Positions 6,523 to 13,285 of a DNA stretch of 14,442 bases are shown piece after piece. Under the pieces are notes generated by a model that was not told where the DNA came from, searched no databases, and saw only the letters and a list, made by a program, of their open reading frames with translations. The stretch covers positions 1-14,442 of the forward strand of contig JALOBR010000025.1 in the NCBI GenBank assembly GCA_023228195.1, in the 5' to 3' direction. The stretch's first letter is position 1. Each line of letters begins with the position of its first letter. A program made the position numbers and the translations under genes. This DNA is from Candidatus Omnitrophota bacterium (GTDB lineage: Bacteria > Omnitrophota > Gorgyraeia > Duberdicusellales > 4484-171).

Positions 6523-7716
6523 TTATTTACCTAAAAAATAATTCATCAGGTCCGGGCCACTTGCGAAGTAATGGCTGGAGTTTGCGGCTTCTGCTTCGCA
6601 GTATGAAGAAAAATTCTGACCTGTTATGCCGGTGCCGGCTAAAACAAAAGGAACAGGCTCATCCGTATGCGTACGCCTTGAAACCGGAGTTGGATGATCA
6701 GGAGAAATCATAATCCGGTAATCCTTTCCTTTCATCTTCTCCATAATGGTTCCTACAATAAGTTTATCGATACGTTCAATGCAGGTAATTTTCATTCTTA
6801 AATCATTATTATGGCCCGCTTCATCCGTTGCTTCTATATGAATAAATACAAAATCGCAATCTTCCAGGGCCTTTATTGCCGCTTCGGCTTTACCTTTATA
6901 ATTTGTATCATAATAAGCGTTAGCGCCATCTACCTTTATAATTTTTAAACCTATAATTTTGCCTATGCCATTTATAAGGTCGACTGCGGAAATCACTGCA
7001 CCGGAAATTCCAAATTTTTCCTTAAATGCCGGGATCGCTATCTTGCGCCCGGCGCCCCAAAGCCAAATCATATTGGCGGGATTTTCTCCCAAATCTATAC
7101 GTACTTTATTTATTTCATGGTCTTTCAGAAGCTCTCTTGAACGGTTCATAAGCGTAATTATATGTTCGCTTCCACGGCCGGACGGCAAATGCTTCTTAAT
7201 GCCTCTCCCCATAATATCGTGCGGAGCGAAGAAATTAAGCTTATCCAATAAAAGCTTAGATGCTTTTTTATAAACCATAAGATGACGGTAACTTTTCCCG
7301 GCATAAAATTTTATATCTTCCGTTCCAAGATTTTTTTCAAGATATTCTATAAGTATGCCAGCTTCCCTGTCACTTATGTGCCCTGCGCTATAATCGAGAA
7401 GTTTTCCTTCCGACTCGGTAACAAGGTTACAACGAAAAGCTAAATCATCCTCTCCCAGGTCTACGCCAAAATTGGCAGCTTCCAGCGGCCCGCGGCCTGC
7501 GTAATACCTTTGCGGCTCATACCCAAGAAGAGAAAGGTTCGCCACGTCACTTGCCGGTTGAAATCCTGAAGGCACAGTCTTTACCCTTCCTAAGACCCCT
7601 TCTTTTGCCAAAGAATTCATAAAGGGTTTATCCGCGGCCTCCAATGGAGTTTTACCGCCCAGCATTTCACTAGGATAATCCGCTGCACCGTCAGGAACTA
7701 TGAATATGTATTTCAT
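6523..7716 (-). CDS. ApgM-like alkaline-phosphatase-superfamily enzyme, candidate homoserine kinase
   Basis: 397 residues of the archaeal-type cofactor-independent phosphoglycerate mutase family. Metal and catalytic positions are present: VPDGAAD (Asp9), the nucleophile Ser56 in ASDVANLSLLGYEP, GRGPLEAAN, the metal ligands in TDEAGHNND, and MISPDHPTPVSRRTHTDEPVPF with two His. The catalytic loop reads SDVANLS rather than the SDVAHLS I recall for archaeal ApgM. A branch of this family was proposed to be a non-orthologous homoserine kinase (TIGRFAM 'proposed homoserine kinase') because it clusters with threonine-biosynthesis genes; this copy sits directly upstream of lysC and cimA. Either activity remains possible: 3-/2-phosphoglycerate interconversion, or homoserine O-phosphorylation. 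ATG at 7716 has a GGAG seven bases upstream. Probably the first gene of the ApgM-lysC-cimA group. Confidence 0.85.
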   Translation of the reverse strand: MKYIFIVPDGAADYPSEMLGGKTPLEAADKPFMNSLAKEGVLGRVKTVPSGFQPASDVANLSLLGYEPQRYYAGRGPLEAANFGVDLGEDDLAFRCNLVTESEGKLLDYSAGHISDREAGILIEYLEKNLGTEDIKFYAGKSYRHLMVYKKASKLLLDKLNFFAPHDIMGRGIKKHLPSGRGSEHIITLMNRSRELLKDHEINKVRIDLGENPANMIWLWGAGRKIAIPAFKEKFGISGAVISAVDLINGIGKIIGLKIIKVDGANAYYDTNYKGKAEAAIKALEDCDFVFIHIEATDEAGHNNDLRMKITCIERIDKLIVGTIMEKMKGKDYRIMISPDHPTPVSRRTHTDEPVPFVLAGTGITGQNFSSYCEAEAANSSHYFASGPDLMNYFLGK

Positions 7717-7737
7717 TGTCTCACTCCGTTCGACATA

Positions 7738-7826
7738 CGCAGATAGTCACAGATAAAAAATCACAGATGAACACAAAAAAATCATCTGTGATCGTTCGCT
7801 TAAAAATCTGCGGTCATCTGTGTTAA
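7738..7826. repeat. Nested palindromic intergenic element (CACAGAT type)
   Basis: Between the divergent ApgM-like gene and trmI. The core hairpin is a perfect 11-bp stem: ATCACAGATGA (7760-7770) with TCATCTGTGAT (7782-7792), loop 11 nt. Outer arms CGCAGAT (7738-7744) and ATCTGCG (7806-7812) also match, and TCACAGAT (7747-7754) resembles the complement of CATCTGTG (7815-7822). 'CACAGAT...ATCTGTG' elements recur in many unrelated genomes as non-coding repeats (recalled, not shown here). A transcript end or IR target are both possible. Confidence 0.6.
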
Positions 7827-7872
7827 AAGTTTATTACAATCACCTTTATTTTGCAAGGCTTTTTTAGGCTGG

Positions 7873-7944
7873 CTATCAGTTGTGGCTTTCAGCTGTCAGA
7901 AAAAAATTTATGCCAAACTTCCGGAAAAAAACACTGACAACTGA
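7873..7944. repeat. Degenerate TCAGCTGTCAG-type element
   Basis: TCAGTTGT (7876-7883) and ACAACTGA (7937-7944) are perfect 8-bp complements. They flank CTTTCAGCTGTCAG, whose sequence matches part of the lysC-cimA element at 5091-5155. It ends just before the trmI promoter and is probably a decayed copy of the same repeat family. Confidence 0.45.
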
Positions 7945-7953
7945 ATATTTCTA

Positions 7954-7984
7954 TTGCAAAATTACCTCTAAACTGTATTATTAT
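7954..7984 (+). promoter_or_regulatory. trmI promoter, predicted leaderless mRNA
   Basis: TTGCAA (7954-7959) followed after 16 nt by TATTAT (7976-7981); a second TATTAT overlaps at 7979-7984. Either gives a start within about 0-4 bases of the ATG at 7992. No Shine-Dalgarno lies upstream of that ATG. Confidence 0.5.
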
Positions 7985-7991
7985 ACCTATT

Positions 7992-8798
7992 ATGATTAAC
8001 GAAGGAGATTTAGTATTTCTTTACAAAGACGAAAAACGCAATTACCTTATAAAAATGCAAGGCGGGCGCCTTCATACTGACTTAGGCTTTCTTGAATTAA
8101 AAGACATAATTGGTAAAGAATTCGGACAAAAAATAGATACGAATTTAAAGCATTCTTTTTACATTTTAAGGCCATACCTTCACGAAATGGTCATGAAAGT
8201 AAAAAGGAAAACCCAGATTCTTTATCCTAAAGATATCGGAATAATACTCACAAGAGCGAATATATTTCCCGGGGCACGAGTCATTGAATCGGGTGGCGGC
8301 AGCGGAGCGCTCACAACGGCATTAGCAAATTTCGTAAGGCCCGGGGGAAAAGTTTATAGCTACGACAGGAATGAAGAATTTCTTGAAAACGCCAAAAAGA
8401 ACATTGAAAAATACGGGCTTAGCGAATATGTTGAGTTTAAGCATCGTGAGGTGGCTGACAGCTACGATGAAGAAGAAGTTGACTTTGTAATGATTGATAT
8501 CGGAAGCCAGTGGGATTTAATTGACGCTGCCTACAAAGCGCTAAAAGGCGGCTCGCGCCTCGCAACTATATGCCCCACCTTTGAACAACTTACAAAAACA
8601 GTATTCGCGCTTGAAGAAAAAGGGTTTATCAATATTGACAGTATAGAAGTTTTTATTCGAAATATACTTGTTCGCCGCGGCAAAACCCGGCCCGAACAAC
8701 ATATGCCGTCACATACAGGCTGGCTGGTTTTTGCTTCAAAAATATTCAAAGAAGTAACAGCTAATCCGCCTGCGCCTCAAGATGTTCAACCTTTATAA
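7992..8798 (+). CDS. trmI: tRNA (adenine-58-N1)-methyltransferase, TrmI type
   Basis: SAM-dependent enzyme that makes m1A58 in the tRNA T-loop; normally a homotetramer. The 268 residues match the family. N-terminal beta module starts INEGDLVFLY and leads to RKTQILYPKDIGIILTRANI (72-91), the typical lead-in. SAM motif I is VIESGGGSGALTTALA (97-112), followed by GGKVYSYDRNEEFLENAKKN (118-137, acidic SAM-ribose residue), VDFVMIDIGSQWDLIDAAY (163-181), and the C-terminal RPEQHMPSHTGWLVFASK (233-250). The DxxxPW-like segment reads DIGSQW, so the usual Pro is replaced. No Shine-Dalgarno; the promoter position suggests a leaderless message. The last 38 bp overlap the convergent glycosyltransferase gene; the final ~13 residues (TANPPAPQDVQPL) are a non-conserved tail encoded in the overlap. 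Confidence 0.92.
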   Translation: MINEGDLVFLYKDEKRNYLIKMQGGRLHTDLGFLELKDIIGKEFGQKIDTNLKHSFYILRPYLHEMVMKVKRKTQILYPKDIGIILTRANIFPGARVIESGGGSGALTTALANFVRPGGKVYSYDRNEEFLENAKKNIEKYGLSEYVEFKHREVADSYDEEEVDFVMIDIGSQWDLIDAAYKALKGGSRLATICPTFEQLTKTVFALEEKGFINIDSIEVFIRNILVRRGKTRPEQHMPSHTGWLVFASKIFKEVTANPPAPQDVQPL

Positions 8799-10422
8799 TA
8801 TATTCATTACCTATTATCTTTAAAAGCGTAACCTTAAAATCGCTACCGGCTATCCGCTTTATATCTTCCACAGAAGACTTACCAACTACACCATAGGTTA
8901 TTACCTGTTTTGCTAAAAATTCCCTCAATACTTCATCCGAAGACAGGAAAGTCAAAGGATGGGGGCTAAAAAACTGCTTACCCGACATATCTAATACTGC
9001 AACATCACAATCGGTGTAATACTTCACTCCGCGGACAAAAGTTTTTGAGCAAATTATGGTGTTGTTTATGTTCGAATTACTTAATAAATATTCCGAGGCG
9101 TATTTTGAAGAAATATAGGGTTCAAAATTATTATGGATAAGCGGCAAACTCAACAAAAATATCGGGACTATTGCTCCTACCATGTAAATAGCTGGAAATA
9201 GTTTTTTTCTGTATATACAAAACAAGATCGCGCCGGCCAGCAATAAAAAAGCAGCGACTAAAAAATACACTCCCGCTCTATTTTCTATGTAACTTGCATA
9301 TTTCTGGGAGCTAAAAAACAAGGCGATTGGAACAGCCAAAACAAAAAATGAGATTACTGACAAAACTACATATAAAATAATTTTGTACCTGTTATTGCTT
9401 AAGATATCACGTATAAATCCTCCCGTAAGTAACGCTATCGGAGGGAAAATAGGAAAAATATAATTTGCCACCTTAGAATGCGCAGCCTGGAATATTAAAA
9501 ACACCGAGCCTATCCAGCAAACAAGAAAGACATAGAATGAATTCTCTTTCCGCATTAACCCCTTACATAAAAAGATCAGGGCTCCCAAAGCGAATAAACT
9601 CCAGGGGAGCATGCCTGAGACAATTAAAGAAGGGTAATAATACCAAGTGTCGTGCTCGCCGTGTTGGGCCTCCGTTACTCTTCTTAAATTATCATTTAGA
9701 ATAAATTCATTTATAAAAGTATTTCCGTACTTTTGAATCATAAGTATATACCAGGGGGCGATTGTTAAAAGTAAAACGAGTAGGGACCATATTGTCTCTT
9801 TGCAAAATAGAAATCTTATGTCTTTCTTAATCAACAAGAAGGCAACAACGGCTAAAAACGGTATTAATACACCCAGCGGGCCCTTAGTTAAAACCGCAAA
9901 CCCCATACATATCGCCGACGATAATAACCCGAATAACTTTTTCTTTTGATTTACATAAGCGTAAAAGAAAAATAGAAACGACATCATAATAAGCACCGAA
10001 AAAAACATATCCGTGAATACTGACTTGGCCAGCCCTATATACATCCCGCAGGACATCAAGATAATACTTGATAGAAATGCTTTTAAGCGGTCTTTAAATC
10101 CCAACAAACCGAGGAAATAAAGCGCAACCACGCCTAATATTCCAAAAATTGCGGGGAAAAAACGCGCGGCAAAAGCATTGACCCCAAAAATCACAAAGCT
10201 AAGCTTAAGAAGCCAATATGTAAAAATCGGTTTTTCAAACTGCGGCTGGCCGAATAAATAAGGGGTTGACCATGTATTTTGCTGAATCATTTCCTTGGCA
10301 GTCTGGGCATAAAAAACTTCGTTATCATTAGTCAGGCTTATTATGTTATTTCCTAATAAAAACAGCAAACTTGAAACAACAATTAAAACCAAGATATCTT
10401 TTACGCTTTTATTCTTACTCAT
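8761..10422 (-). CDS. ArnT/PMT-type membrane glycosyltransferase
   Basis: 553-residue polytopic inner-membrane protein of the PMT_2/ArnT (GT83-like) superfamily. It would transfer a sugar from a polyprenyl-phosphate carrier to lipid A, another glycolipid or a protein outside the membrane. The N-terminal helix (10-30) is followed by a first periplasmic loop NDNEVFYAQTAKEMIQ (32-47) and FGQPQFEKPIFTYWLLKL (57-74), the family signature. Many hydrophobic helices follow, and AAHSKVANYIFPIFPPIALL (about 315-335) corresponds to the 'SKLPxYILPxxP' motif. The last ~110 residues are a soluble, probably periplasmic domain. The usual D-E-x-x-Y-A motif reads N-E-V-F-Y-A, with an Asp one position earlier. 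The ATG lies 2 bp after the Nudix stop; its Shine-Dalgarno AAGGAGG (10439-10433) is inside the Nudix gene, so the two are coupled. The substrate is unknown; I give no gene symbol because lipid A arabinosylation genes are absent. Confidence 0.85.
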   Translation of the reverse strand: MSKNKSVKDILVLIVVSSLLFLLGNNIISLTNDNEVFYAQTAKEMIQQNTWSTPYLFGQPQFEKPIFTYWLLKLSFVIFGVNAFAARFFPAIFGILGVVALYFLGLLGFKDRLKAFLSSIILMSCGMYIGLAKSVFTDMFFSVLIMMSFLFFFYAYVNQKKKLFGLLSSAICMGFAVLTKGPLGVLIPFLAVVAFLLIKKDIRFLFCKETIWSLLVLLLTIAPWYILMIQKYGNTFINEFILNDNLRRVTEAQHGEHDTWYYYPSLIVSGMLPWSLFALGALIFLCKGLMRKENSFYVFLVCWIGSVFLIFQAAHSKVANYIFPIFPPIALLTGGFIRDILSNNRYKIILYVVLSVISFFVLAVPIALFFSSQKYASYIENRAGVYFLVAAFLLLAGAILFCIYRKKLFPAIYMVGAIVPIFLLSLPLIHNNFEPYISSKYASEYLLSNSNINNTIICSKTFVRGVKYYTDCDVAVLDMSGKQFFSPHPLTFLSSDEVLREFLAKQVITYGVVGKSSVEDIKRIAGSDFKVTLLKIIGNEYIIKVEHLEAQAD

Positions 10423-10424
10423 TC

Positions 10425-10943
10425 TTAAATTTCCTCCTTAAACCACCCGCATAAAGCAAAACCACAAATTGTTTTTGCGTCTATTATTTTGCCTTCCTTG
10501 AGCATTTTTTGAATTTGCCTTTTAGTAAATACAAATATCTCTATAACCTCATCTTTTTGATGAAGCTGTTTTGTTTTAACTAGATTTTGCGCTTTATAAA
10601 TAAAAATTTTTTCCGTGGAATAACCCGGAACGGGAAAAACGAAACCTAAGCTAGCAAACTTATCGCTCCTATAGCCTGTTTCTTCAATTATTTCCCTGCG
10701 CGCGCAAGCAGCCGGGCTCTCTCTTTTCTCAAGGGTTCCTGCGGGAAGTTCGTAAATATAAGCGTTAATCACGGGCCGAAACTGCCTAAGCATTATTATT
10801 TTATTTTTACCCAGAAAAGGCACAATCAACACCGCTCCCGGATGTTTTACAATTTCCAGGTTAGCCAAATACCCGTTAGGAAGACGCACCTGTTTAACCG
10901 AAACATCAAGCATCTTGCCTTTAAAACTTTTTGTTTTCTGCAT
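10425..10943 (-). CDS. nudF: Nudix hydrolase, ADP-ribose pyrophosphatase type
   Basis: Hydrolyses a nucleoside-diphosphate-X substrate, most likely ADP-ribose to AMP and ribose 5-phosphate. With the ATG at 10943 the protein has 172 residues. The Nudix box is perfect: G69-x5-E75-x7-R83-E84-x2-E87-E88-x-G90 (AGTLEKRESPAACARREIIEETGYR region). ELPAGT just before it and FVFPVPGYSTEKIFIYKAQNL (101-121) match the ADP-ribose class rather than MutT. A longer reading from TTG at 11003 would add 20 residues encoded by a REP-like hairpin (10968-10988) and overlap the DUF192 end, so I prefer 10943 although no Shine-Dalgarno precedes it. A strong Shine-Dalgarno with an ATG (10996) survives upstream of the hairpin but now opens only six codons. 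The gene ends 2 bp before the glycosyltransferase. Confidence 0.9.
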   Translation of the reverse strand: MQKTKSFKGKMLDVSVKQVRLPNGYLANLEIVKHPGAVLIVPFLGKNKIIMLRQFRPVINAYIYELPAGTLEKRESPAACARREIIEETGYRSDKFASLGFVFPVPGYSTEKIFIYKAQNLVKTKQLHQKDEVIEIFVFTKRQIQKMLKEGKIIDAKTICGFALCGWFKEEI

Positions 10944-10996
10944 AATTTTTAATCGACGCGCAGAAACCCACGGGCTTAAAGCTCGTGGAAATTCAT
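10944..10996. repeat. REP-like hairpin inserted at the DUF192-Nudix junction
   Basis: Plus-strand CCACGGGCTT (10968-10977) and AAGCTCGTGG (10979-10988) form a 10-bp stem with one mismatch, of the 'CCACGGGCTTTAGCCCGTGG' type known from many bacterial repeats. The flanks, about 20 nt toward the Nudix ATG and about 8 nt toward DUF192, have no other role. The outer limits are inferred. It sits exactly where DUF192 ends early and the Nudix gene lacks a translation signal. Confidence 0.65.
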
Positions 10997-11394
10997 TTAT
11001 CAATCACCTCAACCACGCTGTCTGCCTCATATCTTGGACAAATTGTCTGCTTGCCTTTCCATATCGGCGCAAGCTCCATTTCTTCTGTTACTATTCCCTG
11101 CCGCATAAAAATAAGCTTAAGAGGGATTAGAGTATTTTTATTCCAAAAACAATACCTATCGGCCGCGTCAAAAACAAAAAGCATGCCCCTGTCTTTAGGC
11201 ATCCAGATAATATTTTGCAGGCCCTGTAAACGTTTATCGTAAGTATCAGCTACCCAAACGATTAGTTTTTTATCGGAAACTTTTATTTTTCTTTCTTCAA
11301 GCGGAAACCTGAATATTGCCGTAAACCAAAATATGATTCCGCCTATTACCAAAATAGAAAAAATAATTAAAAGCTTAAATCTTATATTTAGCAT
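10993..11394 (-). CDS. Membrane-anchored DUF192 protein, C-terminus apparently truncated
   Basis: 133 residues. One N-terminal membrane helix (about 6-28: FKLLIIFSILVIGGIIFWFTAI) is followed by a DUF192 domain: VWVADTYDKRLQGLQNI, MPKDRGMLFVFDAADRYCFWNKNT, LIPLKLIFMRQGIVTEEMELAP, KQTICPRYEADSVVEVIDK. The fold is a small envelope-associated beta-barrel of unknown function. Family members normally continue after the 'vLEv' strand with ~15-20 residues (a Gly-rich turn and GDxV strand); here the frame stops at VIDK, right at the REP-like repeat, so the last strands are missing. The DUF192 Trp-Met-Lys-Asn motif reads WNKN. The start lies 4 bp after the amrS stop, probably co-transcribed; the upstream Shine-Dalgarno is weak (GGTAG). 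It could still fold, or be a decaying gene. Confidence 0.8.
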   Translation of the reverse strand: MLNIRFKLLIIFSILVIGGIIFWFTAIFRFPLEERKIKVSDKKLIVWVADTYDKRLQGLQNIIWMPKDRGMLFVFDAADRYCFWNKNTLIPLKLIFMRQGIVTEEMELAPIWKGKQTICPRYEADSVVEVIDK

Positions 11395-11398
11395 ATAT

Positions 11399-12406
11399 CT
11401 ACCAAATGCCTTTTATCTGTTCTTTGCAATACCCGCATCGGCCCTGTTCTATGTTTTTACTTTCGACAAAAAAACCTTTTCTTTCAATTATAACCTTGTT
11501 ACAGGCCGGACAAATCGTGTTTTCGTAATCCGTATCCATATTGCCGACATAAACATACTTAAGCCCTGCCTCTTTGGCGATATCATAAGCGAGAGAAAGG
11601 CTTTCAGGAGAAGTTGCCCCAATTTCAGTAAATTCAAAATCCGGATGGAAGCGCGATATGTGCCACGGTATGTTTTTATCCACCGAAACAATAAATTCAG
11701 CTATTTGTTTAAGTTCTTTTTTATCGTCATTTTTACCGGGAATAACTAAAGTTGTTACCTCTATCCAAATACCCAGCTTTTTCAGCAAGATTATATTTTC
11801 CAGAACCGGCTTTAAAGAGGCCTTGCATATTTTGCGGTAAAAATCTTCGCTAAAAGATTTCAAATCCACATTAGCCGCGTCAAGATACGGCTTTATATCT
11901 TGAAGGGGCTGCTTGTCCATATAACCATTAGTTACAAATACATTTAGCAGGCCTTTTTCTTTTGCCAGCTTCGCCACCTCATACGCGAACTCAAAATAAA
12001 TAGTAGGTTCCGTGTAAGTATAAGAGATACTGGGGCAATTACTAGATAGGGCTTGCTCGACAATTCCTTTAGAGCTCAATCGATATTCTAACAGACTTAA
12101 ATCCTTGGCGATACTTGCCTGGGAAATCTGCCAATTCTGGCAAAATCCGCACTTAAAATTGCAGCCTGCGCAGGCTATTGAATAGGATTTTGAACCGGGC
12201 AGGAAATGATACAAAGGTTTTTTCTCAATCGGATCAATATTGGCCGCTACAACTTTGCCGTAGCTTAATGAATAAAGCGTGCCTTTCCTGTTTAATCTTA
12301 CGCTGCATATGCCATAATTTTCATCCTTAATGCGGCAATGGTGATTGCACAAGAAACAATCTACGGTATTGTCATTATTTTTCCTATAAAATAAGGCTTC
12401 GTGCAT
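11399..12406 (-). CDS. amrS: AmmeMemoRadiSam-system radical SAM enzyme
   Basis: 335 residues of the PflA-related COG1180 family. The 4Fe-4S radical SAM motif is C82-x3-C86-x2-C89 within CAGCNFKCGFCQNWQISQ. It is preceded by the N-terminal Cys cluster C17-x2-C20-x3-C24 ... C34 (CFLCNHHCRI, YGICSVR) characteristic of this group, and followed by SYTYTEPTIYFEFAYEVAK and LLNVFVTNGYMDKQPL. The C-terminus has two CxxC knuckles (ICPACNK, GRCGYCK) and the closing GIW. These additions and the length point to the AmmeMemoRadiSam branch rather than a glycyl-radical activase. The system's other proteins (Memo, AMMECR1) are not in this window, and the substrate is unknown. It is first in a four-gene run with DUF192, Nudix and glycosyltransferase. 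No Shine-Dalgarno; a TATAAC box (12420-12415) lies 8 nt before the ATG. Confidence 0.9.
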   Translation of the reverse strand: MHEALFYRKNNDNTVDCFLCNHHCRIKDENYGICSVRLNRKGTLYSLSYGKVVAANIDPIEKKPLYHFLPGSKSYSIACAGCNFKCGFCQNWQISQASIAKDLSLLEYRLSSKGIVEQALSSNCPSISYTYTEPTIYFEFAYEVAKLAKEKGLLNVFVTNGYMDKQPLQDIKPYLDAANVDLKSFSEDFYRKICKASLKPVLENIILLKKLGIWIEVTTLVIPGKNDDKKELKQIAEFIVSVDKNIPWHISRFHPDFEFTEIGATSPESLSLAYDIAKEAGLKYVYVGNMDTDYENTICPACNKVIIERKGFFVESKNIEQGRCGYCKEQIKGIW

Positions 12407-12440
12407 ATAAATCGGTTATAGACCTTTGATATTTATATAG

Positions 12441-12525
12441 ACCCTTCGGCTGCTTTGCAGCCTCAGGATTAATTCGTGCTATCATTTTCTCTGCGTGCCT
12501 TCGGCACTTGGAGAAATGATGTGCT
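12441..12525. repeat. Two hairpins in the amrS / membrane-protein divergent gap
   Basis: Hairpin 1: GGCTGC-TTT-GCAGCC (12448-12462), a perfect 6-bp stem. Hairpin 2: ATCATTTTCTC (12481-12491) pairs with GAGAAATGAT (12511-12520) with one bulge, capped by GTGCC-TTC-GGCAC (12495-12507). It is flanked on both sides by the direct repeat GTGCT (12476-12480 and 12521-12525). CTTCGGC occurs in both hairpins. Neither has a U-run, and since both flanking genes point outward these are not terminators. Confidence 0.55.
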
Positions 12526-12540
12526 CATTAAATTATATAG

Positions 12541-12568
12541 TTGATTTTCCAAAATTCAATGTTAATAT
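12541..12568 (+). promoter_or_regulatory. Promoter for the membrane protein-ParA operon, predicted leaderless
   Basis: TTGATT (12541-12546), 16-nt spacer, TAATAT (12563-12568). The expected start is about 12575, the G of the GTG start codon. No Shine-Dalgarno precedes that GTG, consistent with leaderless translation. Confidence 0.45.
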
Positions 12569-12574
12569 ACTTTT

Positions 12575-13234
12575 GTGGATAAGCGAGATAATCCTTTTTT
12601 TTCTTACGCTTATTTAGACTCTCAGAGGCTAAAGGACACCTTTTTTTCTCCTCCCAAAAAGAAACGGAAAAAGAAAACCCACAAAAAAAGGTTAATTTTG
12701 CTTGGGGCAAGCGCCATCCTGATATTTGCTGCTGCCATATTCTTTTTTATGCGATATGACTTCATGGTCATAGCGCGCCAAATACCGAATCAATATAGCA
12801 ACGGAATTTCTCTTCTTTCAAAAGACATGCTTGAATCAACCATATGTATCGCCAAGGACAAACGTCTGATGAAAAAAGAAAATGCTTTTATCTATTTGAC
12901 GATTCCCAAGGAACGCATTGCGATAAGCTTTAACCTGAAAAAACCGATAGATTTACGGTCAAACTCTCTTTTTCTATATTTAAAAAAGTCTGACGCGCCA
13001 TTAAACATAGCGGTTGTCGTAAAAGATACCAGGTTTTTTTCAAATTCTTTAAACCCGGTTGTGATTGAAGTAACCCAGAATGAATCTTCTTTCATAAAGG
13101 TGCCTATAAATTTTACCGGCTCAAATTTACAGAATACGAACTTATACCAGATAAAACAGGTTATCCTCTATTTTTACCCTCAGGATAAAGAGAAGATAAA
13201 TTGGACGTTAATTAAAGACCTTGTTTTGATTTAA
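12575..13234 (+). CDS. Unrecognised membrane-anchored protein with basic cytoplasmic tail
   Basis: I do not recognise a family. 219 residues from a GTG start. Residues 1-39 are a cytoplasmic tail ending in a very basic stretch (PKKKRKKKTHKKR, about 27-39). A single membrane helix follows (40-59: LILLGASAILIFAAAIFFFM), then a ~155-residue domain. This C-terminal part has alternating strands (IAISFNLKKPIDL, SLFLYLKK, NIAVVVKD, PVVIEVTQ) and ends with IKQVILYFYPQ...WTLIKDLVLI, a pattern I associate with carbohydrate-binding beta-sandwich (jelly-roll) domains; that is inference. The positive-inside rule puts the tail in the cytoplasm and the domain outside. It is followed 63 bp later by the ParA-CBM48 gene on the same strand, so the two probably form an operon. 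No Shine-Dalgarno. Confidence 0.75.
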   Translation: MDKRDNPFFSYAYLDSQRLKDTFFSPPKKKRKKKTHKKRLILLGASAILIFAAAIFFFMRYDFMVIARQIPNQYSNGISLLSKDMLESTICIAKDKRLMKKENAFIYLTIPKERIAISFNLKKPIDLRSNSLFLYLKKSDAPLNIAVVVKDTRFFSNSLNPVVIEVTQNESSFIKVPINFTGSNLQNTNLYQIKQVILYFYPQDKEKINWTLIKDLVLI

Positions 13235-13285
13235 TGAAGCAGTAGCTTTTCAAGCTGGAAACGCCGAAGGCTGCGTAGCTAAATT

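Noticed and set aside
8740..8820. Bidirectional terminator between trmI and the glycosyltransferase
   Set aside because: No stable GC-rich stem with flanking A/T tracts; the genes overlap instead.
10944..11003. TTG-started N-terminal extension of the Nudix protein
   Set aside because: The 20 extra residues are encoded by a palindromic repeat, and the only Shine-Dalgarno lies too close to the TTG.
12528..12710. Minus-strand ORF of 60 codons over the membrane-protein start
   Set aside because: Lysine-rich antisense of the basic tail; no translation signal and it covers the predicted operon promoter.
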